Positions 35,801 through 47,800 of a DNA stretch of 64,000 nucleotides are shown here, in pieces (the first letter of the stretch is position 1; every line of letters begins with the position of its first letter). The stretch comes from Gnetum montanum. Lineage: Eukaryota; Streptophyta; Gnetopsida; Gnetales; Gnetaceae. The translations under genes were made by a program, and so were the position numbers. The stretch covers positions 198,638 to 262,637 of the forward strand of contig MNCI01027447.1 of NCBI GenBank assembly GCA_015680685.1. Reading direction: 5' to 3'. The notes below the pieces were generated by a model. That model had not been told where the DNA came from and ran no database searches. It was given only the letters and a program-made list of their open reading frames with translations.

Positions 35801-38800
35801 TAGCTAAAGCAACTCTGCTTTTTGCTGCTCCAGAAGATCCCCCATTTGTTGCAGGGCCCCTGCCCGCAAATGATCCACTCCCATTGAATCTCTGCTTGCC
35901 TCCTTGTCCATCGCACCTCCCACGTGACCCTCTCCTTGACTCAAGCCTACTTTGCTGCAATCAGCCAAGCCTTATTGACTAGCTCCTTGAGCTTAGCAGA
36001 ACTCATGTAGCCCTCTTGCTTCGTCCCGCGAAAAGACCCAAGGGTCTCCTCCCAAACATTACCTCTAGCCATCAAACTCTCACTTTGCTTCCATTGCTCC
36101 TCAGTAGTGTGCATCTGAATTACCCACATAGCCCGTCCACTTCTCTACTGATAAACAAGTTGTGGTTTCGGCCTCAGCAGCCTAGGAAGCTCTGTCAACC
36201 TTGATTGCCACAGTGCCATAATCACCCTAGGATGCCGTCCTAGCTGCCTACACTTCAGAGAATCCAAAAAGAAGTAGGGCATGCTTACCTTGATCCCATG
36301 CTTCAGGCATTTGAAAAATGCAAAATGAGCCTTCAACAACTTGTGAGGGCAACCCAAATGCACAAAAAATCTGTCGATCAAGACAACTGCACTCTGCCAC
36401 ACCAAGGGCAGTGCTGCCTTCCGAATGTGCCTGCTTGCAGTTTGAGGGATTGCACCCTGGAAGAACTGCTTGGCATATGTTTGATTGTGGAGTGCCAGAG
36501 CAATAATTTCCCCTTCCGCTGGCACCCCTAGAACCTCAGCCAAGGCCATCTCCATCACCTAAATCCTTCTACCCTGAAACTTAGTCTCATCGCCAACCAA
36601 ATTATTGTAGAAAGACTGGTCAGGCAATCCAGGCTCCCCCTCAATATGCTGAAGTATTTCCTCCCATCCGGCTCTAATAATCATTTCCCAAAGCTCTGCA
36701 TTCTGTTTCAACTCAAAAACTGCTAGCTCCTGTATCATCCCCTGCCCCATGCTTCTCACTGCTTTAGCCCACAAATCTAACCTAGTTCTAGCGATGGAAA
36801 TCGGCAACGATTGCTTCTACCCATGAAAAATTAGATTATTTTGGCACTTCCATCTAGCCCATAAAATGGTGAGCTCTTTAGAGTCCTTGCTCAAACTTAG
36901 CGGAGGCGTAAGCTGAGTAGCCTACCAGACATCCTGCATAAACTAATAGCGGTATAAAAAATGATCAAGCGTTTCAATATCAGCGGTACAAAGCAGATTA
37001 TTTGTATTTATATGAATCCCTTGCATTTGTAAGAATCCCTGCATTGGTAGCACCTTATGCGCAATCAGCCACACAAAAGCCTTAACCATTTTGGGAAGCT
37101 GCCCCTGCCAAATCTCAGTCCAACTAGTAGCTGATGGATGCATTGCCTTAAGCAGCTCTTTGGGGTGTTTACCTCACATCTACATCTCCTGCATCTCCCT
37201 CACATGTTTGCAAATGTTTTGCCACAACTGTGATCCCCCCACGTTAGCCTCCCACCTCCGATACTTCTGCCGTAGCAGGCTCACCCACGGTGCCTGCCCT
37301 TCCTCCTGTTCAATCAGTTTGTTCATGAGGTGCTGCATGCCCAGCCTAACCTCGTCATGGAACGGTACTAACTCAATTCCCCAGCCATTTTCGGCTTCAT
37401 TGTTGTCTCCCAAGATACCAAATGGAGCTTCTTCCCGCTCTTTCTGATTTTGATATAGATCCAAGCTTGGGTATTTTTATAGTATTATACAATACATTTG
37501 ATAATTTTTATCATGTACATTGGACATGGGGGTTTCTACTTTATGCACATATTAATGGTACTCACGGCCACAATAAAAAGCTTACCTTCTTTTCCTCTAT
37601 ACAATGACATATTTGTGACAGTGGTTGGAATCCCATAACAGTAGAGAAATTCACTTAATGAACACTTGGATCCTTTCACTACTGTCATTTGTAATTGGTT
37701 TATCAAACTTCCTTCTTGTTGGATTATGTTGTTGCATGTTACCTACTTTTTGAGGCAAACACCAAAGGTTCTTGTTTATGTATGTTTGATAATGAGCAAT
37801 TGTGTTTACTATTTATTATTACCTTGGGTTGAGTACTAACATAACATCACCACTGTTTGATGGTGAAAAATGATTGTATTATTAGAGTCTCTTAATATTG
37901 GAATGGATAGCAAAGCCAATAATATTAGCCACTAGAATTTTCTAGAAGTTTATAGGCAATTAGAGAATATGTCTAGGTTCAATGGACTTTGGATTAGCTT
38001 CATAGCAACCACATGTATAAAATGAAATGAAGGAATTGATTGCTACAGTATTTGTCTTGATTTGGTAGGGGCTCAAGACTTACTTCCAAGTTCTTGCCTT
38101 TTATTATGGCTTTGAATGTGTGGTTGATTTGTTTTCATTGCATTAATCTGTTGTGCTAATTTTTGTTTCTGATTGCAAAATCTGTTATTGTTGATGGGCC
38201 CTAATACTTGATATAATTTTGTTTTTTATTGTATCATTTGCTTTTTGGTACACATTTATCTTTATTATTTTGATCTTTTACATTTATTTTATTCAATATG
38301 TATTTAAATCTAATATCCAAATATCTGAATTTTATAAGACTTGTTCAAAAGTTCTCATACGCTGAATGCAGAAGATTATGCCACAACTAGTTGTAGTGGG
38401 GGTTTGTTGCTAGAAGGAATATTCTTGAACAAGTACTACTCATTCAAGAAATTATTCGTTCTGCACATTTACAGAAAATACCTAGTATTGCACTAAAGTT
38501 GATATATCAAAGACATATGATATGATAAACTAGAATTATATGGTAGTAGTATTCTAGAAGATGGCCTTTCTAATTCATTGTATCCAAAAGTTGGCAGTGT
38601 TTTATCAACAGTCCTAGTTTGCTATTTTAATTAATGGGTAGAGGTTTACGATAATCTGATCTGGTGCTACCCTTTTTATTCATCTTGGCAATTGACGGTT
38701 TTGCCTCCTATTTAAGACACCTTAGCTTTGAAGGAAAAATCAAAGGAATACAACCAACACTAGGATGCCAATTTTACATCCATTTATAGTTCATGGATGA

Positions 38801-41800
38801 TAGCTTCTTGTTTTCATAAGGGGATAAAGAGTATGTCCAATTGCTTCACCAAGCTTTATTAGAATTTGCTTGGTAGGATTGAAGAGGGTCAGAGTCCAAG
38901 CATAACAATAGACAAACTCCACATGCATGGTTGTAAGGGTGGCTAGTCTACCAGCTCAACCCCTGCAATCAACAAAGAAAGAAAGCCACCCATTCCATTG
39001 CAATGTACCCTTCTCATAAGATTGTAACTTGGTTTCTTGCAAGTAGACTGTATCACATTTCTCTAGTTGCACCATTTCTTTGAGGGTATGTTTCTTATAC
39101 GGGGTATCTTGTTCCTGACAATTTTAGGAAAGGATCTTCGTGGTCTACTTGTAGACCATTTCATGTAGACCCCTTTCAAGGTCCTTTGAATACCTAATTT
39201 CAACTCCTATTGGGTTTTCTGGTCACAAGTTTCCTATGCAGTTGGTCTACCTAGTTTCTTCATATCAGGGCAAACTTTGAACCCATCATTCTTATCTGTA
39301 GCACCCCCTAAGGGGGGTAACCCAGCTCCCCAAAGGCAAGAGACCATTTAAGGTAGAGTCCATGAACACCACTAGGGTAGATGCCGTTGGCCTAGGTGAA
39401 GGCACACCCTCATCCAGTGGGACCTCAACTTCCTCAGGAAGTTCCACTGTGTTCTCATGATCTTGGAGTGGAGAAAACTTCTTGTCAGACTACTTATTTA
39501 GGGAAGGGCTTTTGGCATTGACTTGCTGGTCCTAGGCTATAGGAGAGTGGATGTTAGGTTACAGTTTGGTGCCACTCGATTGCTGTTGATGGCTCTGTAG
39601 GTTCATGACTTGTAGAAGTTTCCCTCCTTGGGATAGAGTCCCCTGCGATACCCATGGTTTTTCTTTCTATCTCATAACTTTTCTTTCTATCTCATAACTT
39701 GCTAGTTAGTGGGTCTATTGTGCTGTTGCTGCCCTTTTGATTCTTGCCACATGTGGAGCCTACATTCTGGGGCTTGGTGATTGCGTTTTCTACTGAAATC
39801 ACATCTGTTATGAGGAAACTGCTGGTTGGGCCAGTTCCCTTTTAGAACATTTTCATATTCCACCTTGAGAACCTCTTTGCCATAAGGCATTTGCATTCTG
39901 ATCTTCTGTAGAGAGATCTCTAGACACAAATGTCAGCAAAGCCCATGCACTGGTGTGTGGCTGTGAACTTATTAAAAGTAATAAACTCACTAAGAAACCC
40001 TGCTAGGGTTTGGAGAAAGTTAGCGGTCCAAAACTCCCAAGGAAGCCTGTGCACCTTGACCTAGACAAGAACCCTTGTAAAGAGGTCAGAGTTAGAGGGG
40101 GTGCTAGGACGCTAGTGTGTGAGGGAGAACGAGGCCCCTCCCCCCTCTTTGTAGGACCTAGTCATGATCTTGGAGAGATTGGAAGATAAAGTAATAGATC
40201 ACTAGGCAAAGCCCTAATGTTGACTTTTGCTACATTCCAAGATGCAATGGTCCATTTTTTTTTTATCAAATCAAGTCTCATATGGGTAGTTAAAGACACA
40301 AACTTGCCAATCAAGCTCCGTTGAAGGATTGACAAGCCCTCAGGAGTTACTCCAAGGTTAATCCTATACAATTTACCAGAATCTAACTATGCATAGTCAA
40401 TACCACTAGCTCTAGTTTCCAATGAGCAAAGGATGCACCCATGAAACCTTGAGCCCTTGCATGTTGCCCTTGGTTCTCATTTCCATTTAATGTGTCCTTA
40501 ACCTCTGTTCGGCCTGAGGGGTGGAAGGCCAGAAAACCTGAAAGCTTGTCATTTCCACCCATGTTGTTGCCCTCAATAGCCTGGCTGTTTCTGCTGTTCA
40601 CCTCCTCGCTTCCCTTGCCCCCTGTTCCACCCTCCACCATACCTTGTCCCACAACATTGCCCACCACTACGCCTAGAGCACCTTCCGCCACACCACCCAC
40701 CGAGTCATCCAAGGCCCTTGTCATTGTTGTGCCCAAGGTGCATGTTACCGCTGTGCTTGCCTTCACATTCAAATTGCTTGCCATATTCCTCTTGAAAGTT
40801 AATATAAATAAAATGAATTGAACACTACCCTACTCCACTTTGCTCGAGAAATATTGGCCACATTGGTTTAATAATGGCGAGTTGAGGCCATGTTGCTCTT
40901 GTGTTCATCTACCGTTTTGATCATGAGTTTTTGGTTTGTCAGATTTTGTCGAAGGGATATAGGCCAGGATAAAGGGTCTGCTTGGAAGCTAACTGTGTTT
41001 AAACTTTTTCTGTTTTAGATTCAGGTTGTAAAGGGAGAGTCCTCTGCCAAATTTATGCTTCAGGGTAGGTTAAAGCTTGGAAGGAGGTATCTCACCTCTT
41101 GTTTTTGTCCCTGATGGTTGGTATTTTGCTCTGTACTATGTACATTTCTGTATCGTGATAGAATCCCAACCCTTCCTAAAGAAGAAGAAGAAGACTCTAG
41201 AATAGACTCTATTTGGGTTGAGTTGCATCCACTCTTGAAGGTTGCCAAGTGTTTAGCTCTCTTCTTGAAATAGGTATTAACTAGTGCAAGATTATAGGCC
41301 ACTACAAACTTGAGAATAGACTCTCCCATCTCATTTCTCTCTCTCCAAAGCCCTGCACCTTTTAATAACTTATTCTAGTTGCTCCTTTCTGTTCATGAGA
41401 AAATATAATTAAGAATGAGCTTGTGGCTTATGGTTGTGCAAGCCACATGTTCAATCCAAAGGGATAACTTAAAAAATACGTTTTTGTTTAATTTCTACCA
41501 AAGTATCATGTTTTCTGTATGGCTTAGGGTTTTATAAAATCCTAGTTTTAATTCTGAATAAAAATAGTAATGATATGATATTTTGAAATATAAAATGCCA
41601 ACTAAAATTCTGGGTCATTACTATGTCCATCCGTATACCAAGATATTATGTTTTAACTTAGGAATTTAACCTACAACTATGGAAGACTATTTATGAATCT
41701 TAAATAAAATATGAGACAAAAAATACATTGAATTCATAAGGTCTAAAAAATACATCGAATTCCTAGTGTTTGTGATTTTTTTTTTAAATTGGTTATTTTA

Positions 41801-44800
41801 TATATTGACTGAATGAGGCATATATTCAATGTGCATACATGTGTTTATTAAATTGCTTGTACAGTGTTTACGCAAAAGCTGGAAATATACAAAGAAGTGT
41901 AGAAATCTTCAAATCATTATCAAATTCAGGAATTTCAATAGATGAGATGACATATGGAAATATGATAGGCTGTTATGGAAAAGCTGGTATTACAATTTTT
42001 TTCTTTTTCTTTTATTTTACTGTAATATTTTTGTTATCATTTGGAGAGTCTGGAGATTTTTAAGTGTTTGTATAGATATGATCAATATTTAAAGATGTAC
42101 AATAACAAGATATTAGCAAGAAAACGAATGTAACATTTCATTAGTTAATCAATGTTGAACTTAGCCATCAAGTAGAGAGAGAGAGAGTAGAACAATATGA
42201 TGCAACAAAATTTTCTATAAAAGATATAATTAAATAGAAAACAAAGATCGAGAAATAGAACAAAAGATTGCCGACCAAATATAAAATAGTTGATAAATGC
42301 AAAGTACACTCAAAAGTGAATCCAACGACAATTGTTTGGAAATAAAGTTATTCAAGTTTGAAATTTTATAAAGAAAATAATATTAAATATTAAAATAATA
42401 TTATTCATTAAAATAATAATATTTTTCACCAAATGCATAGCACATACCGAAATGATCCTTGTGATATCTTGGACAGCATGGTGGATTTGGACTATTCATA
42501 ATTCTAATATTTTATTATTTATTAAAAAAATAGTTCCAGGAATCATACAACAAAAATATAATACAAAATCCCAATTTACAAAGAATAAAATATATAAAAT
42601 TTATTTTTATGGCAAAAAACTATTGCAAAATGTTGTTAAATAATCAAATCAAGAGTCCATCACATCTTATTAAAGGAAAATTGAAAATTTCTATTCAGAA
42701 CTGGAACTATAAATAAGACTAAAAAATGCACAAATAGTACAAGAACTTGGCATCTTGTTTTTCATTTTATTAGAGATGCAAAAATTGTTAGCATTTTATT
42801 TTTCATTTGGTAGAGGTAAAAAATTAATTTTGTATTCTAAAGAGACTTTTCTCTAGCAATACAAGGTTGCTTTCTATCCCAACTCTCTTTCCAAACTTCT
42901 CCTTGGTTATTTTGGGCTGTCTACATTGAAGTGCAAAAGGGGCCAAAACTTCTTTAGTAAAAAAGGATTATTTAGTTTCTCTATTCATGAAGCATTCAGA
43001 GTTTTTGGGTAAAGGTATATGTGAAACTTGACCAAATGATGGGAAAGGAACAATAAAGGACAATGGACTTAACAATAAAGGTTCAATTAAATATTTCATA
43101 AAATTAAATTTCCACAAGAGATCTCAAAATCTAGAAATTTTGCAAATCCTCAAAATCCAAGAATCTTTAACAGCCAAGTCTTGGCATTGGATATCTAATG
43201 TGAACTGAAAATGACTTCCTCATGGTTGGGTCTTAGCATAGTGTCATTGCAAACATACTTAATTATCAACTTTGGCACATGCCTTAAATTATATCCTTGA
43301 TGGCCAACTCTATCTCACTCTCAAAAGCCCTGGTCTTGGCTATGTGGTGCTACACATCATTAGACTCAAATGCTTGGTGCCAAGGTCTTGGTTGAATCGG
43401 CAGCCTTACTTGAGCTTATGATATCAACTTTGAAATAGGAAATCCATCTTAAGCCCTCTTTCCTCTGGATGGCGGCCCAATTAAGAACATTGCAGACTAA
43501 GGCCATCTCAAATATATGTGGTGCCCATCACTAAGAAAAACTGTCACAACAAAGTTTCTGAACCATTTAACTCACATGACCATAAATTCAATATAATTCC
43601 AACATAATCTTGACTCATGCAAATGATCAAGTCAAAAACATCATAAAATAGCCAATAAATAGGTTCAATAGACTTCCCATGTAGTTGTAACTCAATGAAC
43701 CAATCCTAACAGGATCACCAAAATACTTGTAGAATAGATTTTAACAAGTTTTATTTAAAATAACTTAAATACAACAAAGTTCCAGCAAAATCTCAGTTCA
43801 TCATTGTATCCAAATAAAATAATAACCAAAAAGATAGATCACAGAATAGCCGTGTACAAAACTCTTAACAACATGAGACAATATAAAGGCTAAAGAAATC
43901 AAATTAGGCTTCTTACTTAATTTTTGTAGAACTTTTAACTTCCAAAATCTTTATTCTTTTCCCTCTTCAACTCTCATAAAACCCTTCTACAACACCCTCC
44001 CTTTTCTGCTATCATTTCAACTCATGAGTTTTAATGGCGAATGGTTTAAGGTACTATTCTAGGGGAGGAGTGGGGAATTTGTAGCATTTCAGAATGACAT
44101 GCAACATGATAGGCATCTCACATTTTTGTTTGCATGCATGCATTGCTTCTTGCATGTTTAAAACATAAGCTTTCACATAAAATGTGGGGGAAGTGGGCTT
44201 GTATTTTGGTTTTATGACAAAAACCTATATCATCATCATCCTAACCTTGTCTCAACAAAATAGGGTTGGCTACATGAGTTCTTTTTGCTGTTTTCCTCCA
44301 TAAAGAGCTAGATCTTTGTATATTTGTAATTTCTTGAAATTATCTTCAGTTTTTTTCCCAAGTAGTCTTCCTTTTAGTGGTTTTCTTGAAGCAATGATGT
44401 TGCAACCTTTTTTAATAGGTTCATTATGTGATTTTCTTTGCACATGCCCAAACCATCTAAGATACCATTATTGGAACTTATTTGAAATAGAAACAACTCC
44501 CAGGTTTCCTCTAATGTTTGCATTATGTAGTTTATCTCTTCTTGTAACAGTCAACATCCATCTGAACATTTACATTTTTACCACAATAATTTGTTGTTCA
44601 TGCCTCCTTTGGATTGTCCAACATTTAACACCATATAAGATAGTGTGCCTGATGACTGTCCTATAAAATTTTCCATTTAGTTTTATTGGGATTCTTATAT
44701 TGCATAGAACTCCACTAGCCTATCTCCATTTTGACCATTTTGTCTCGATCCTATTTTTTATATCTTTATCAATTTCATCCATTTAATTGGAGCACTAATC

Positions 44801-47800
44801 CTAGGTAGCAAAATTGTTTGCAGTGAGAGACTTCTTGGCTTGGAATTGTCACTTCTACTTCACCACTATTTATGTTATTGAAATTGCATTCCATATATTT
44901 TGTATTATTTCTACTAATTTTTGAACCTTTGGATTCTAACATGTCCCCACTTTTCCATTTTAGAAGCAATATTTTCTTGAGTTGTATCTATCAAGACAAT
45001 ATCATTTGCAAATAGCATAAAACAAGGGATTTCATCTTGTATTTCATTTTTTAATTCATCCATAATAATAACAAATAAGTATGGGCTAAGTACATACCTT
45101 TGATTTAGACATTATAATTGGAAAATCAGATGTGATTCTATAAGTTCTAATTCTCGTAGCAGCTCTTTCATACATATCTTGAATCACTTTAATATATTTA
45201 TTAGGGATGCTTTTCCTTTGCAAGGCCCACTAAATATATTTTCTAGGCACTCTATCATGTGCTCTTTTCAAGTCAATGAAGATCATATGTAGATTTTTTC
45301 TATGTTATATGAATTTCTCCATTAATTGTTGTGTCAAGAAAATAGCCTCTATATAGTAGACTGCCTTGGCATAAATCCAAATAAATTTTCTAACACTATT
45401 GATTCAAGTCTAAGATGCTTTTCTATGACTTTCCCAAAGCTTCATAGTATGGCTCATTAGCTTGATTCCTATATAGTTTGCACAATTTTGCACATCTCCT
45501 TTATTTTTATAGATGTAAATAATAATATTCTTTTTCCAATTTTTAGGCATTTCTCCATCCTTTAAAATTTTGTTAAATTATTGTGTTAGCCATAAAACTC
45601 TTTTATCTTTCAATGCTTTCTAAGCTTCTATAAAAATATTATATGGTCCAATAGCTTTTCCATTTTTCATCTTAGACAATGCTATCTTCACTTGAGAGAA
45701 GGAAACTTTGTTAACTACACCAAAATTTGGTTCTTCTTGGATGTAATCTCTTGGAAATTTTTCATTTAATAAATCTTGAAAATAAATTTTCCACCCATCC
45801 AAATTCCATTGTCTTTATCCAAAATTCTTTCATCTGCTTTCTTAATGCATTTGAGATTAGCAAAAACCTATATCCTATGTGGGATTTTTTTCAAATGTAA
45901 GTAGTCTTAAAACAAGTATCATAACTTTAATTCTAGTAAACCAAAGGTTAATTTCTAGCTTTTTAGTATCCTGGACAGAGTGGTAAACTCAAATTCTTGA
46001 TAAAGTTTCTTTCTTTAGAAAGCTTTTTTTTTTAAATAATTATTTAATGTCCCTTAGAAAAGAGGCCAAAACTTTAGTTTGAAGATAAACCATCACAAAC
46101 TGGATGGTCTAGGTAGGGATGGGGTTCCAAATGTTCCATGAATAAGGTGTTATACATGCATGATTTATAACAGGATAGTCAAATATCTCTAACAACTTTA
46201 ATGTCTAACAAAAGAAAAAGCTTCCAGGGTTAAATGAATTTCGACATTCAACCTCTTAATCTACAAACAGTCTATGTTTAGGAATAGATATTTAAACAAG
46301 ATGCAAGAGATATCAGATTTTAACAGAATTTATTAAACAATAAGCAGATTGTATTCGCTATAGCAAAGTAATATCTCACCCAATATTTGACCTATAGGAC
46401 AAAAGATAGTAGTCAAGAAACTTATTAGAACATGTCTGACAGCTTTTGGATTATGACAAGCGCGCTTTACTCTACATGACACATTTGAAGTCTTTATAAG
46501 CTGATATGATGCAACTTTCAATGCTGTATTTTGCTAGTAAATATCTAACAAGCATTCAAACAAATTATATTATTCTTAGCTAGGCTAAAATTGAAATGTA
46601 TAAGTGATCATACAGTGTTCTACTAGAATTAACAACTCAGTATTCTAACCAAGGATGAAGACTCGAATGAATCATGATGACAAAGTTGAATTCCACTTAA
46701 CTGTAGTATGGAATTGCAATTTGACTTCATCAAGGAATCAATTTATGAACAATAATAACTTCAACTCTAAAATTAAGCGAAGCCATAATAACCAAGGATG
46801 GAAACATGTAGCACTAGCTTAGATTGTTGGATGTTCTCTACGGATAGTGCCATTCTACTGGAAACAACACACTAAGACTACCTCTAGTCTTAAAAACCAA
46901 GCTCTGATATCAGTACTTGTTAACTTGATGCACAATAACAGCGATTGTAGCAATGCATAGAAGAAGATCAAGTTAGATTTACATGGATAAATCTTTCAAA
47001 ATAAAAGAAAACATTAAAAGGAGAGAAGACAAATTAATGAAAATATTTAGAATAAATGCACACTCTTCATTTGTCACTTTTCACATCACATCTCAAAGCC
47101 TTTCCTATGATTAGGTACTTGGCCTAGAGAAATTGCAAGCAATTGAAAATTTTCAATAGCCCTAATCAGGGATAAAAATTAGTTTACAATCAATTTGTTA
47201 CTGCCCCTAATTAGGAGGGAAATTTATTCTATAGTGACCCAAAATCAAGGATGACAGTTACAATCTGTTAGTGCTATAAATCAGCAATTACACTTTGTTG
47301 CAAACAGATGTTAAGGGAAACTGAGTTTTCCTTCTGCTCCTTTTCTTGAATACCTCTTATAAAAAACCACCTAATGTTTCAGTCCCTAACTTTCTTCTTC
47401 CCATGGTTTAACAAATCACATTTCAATTAATAGTATGTTTAATGCTTTTGTTTTTTTTTTTGATTTCATAGATCATAATAAAATGCCTTTCATATTTCAA
47501 ATGTGATCCAAAGTGGATTTTGGGCATATATGTGAGTTTGCTTGCTTGAGATAACAGTTTACTTTTCTAGCCTGGCATTTATTGATGTATTTTTTTTTAA
47601 CAATTCTCCCCCAATGATTTTTTTTGTTCCTTTAATAAAGAGTGGAATATTTAAATACTCTGTAGATAGGGAGCCCACTGCACAGCCGATCAGATTACTA
47701 AAATTCTGTTTTTGCATAAAGGTGAAAACTGTATTAGGAAATTGATATGTTCTTTTGCATCTTCTAAATTCATTTCATGAAAGAATATTGCAACTCAAAG

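Larger units (their letters stand above)
31076..41864 (+). other. Intron 6, 10.8 kb, filled with retroelements
   Basis: It splits a PPR unit between MI- and -SVYAKAG. It contains an RTE LINE 3' part (32080-32880), a solo LTR (33499-34489), an L1 3' part (35390-37465), an L1 RT piece (38640-38935) and an L1 ORF1-EN piece (38990-41210). 31076-32079 and 41211-41864 hold nothing I recognise. Confidence 0.85.
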
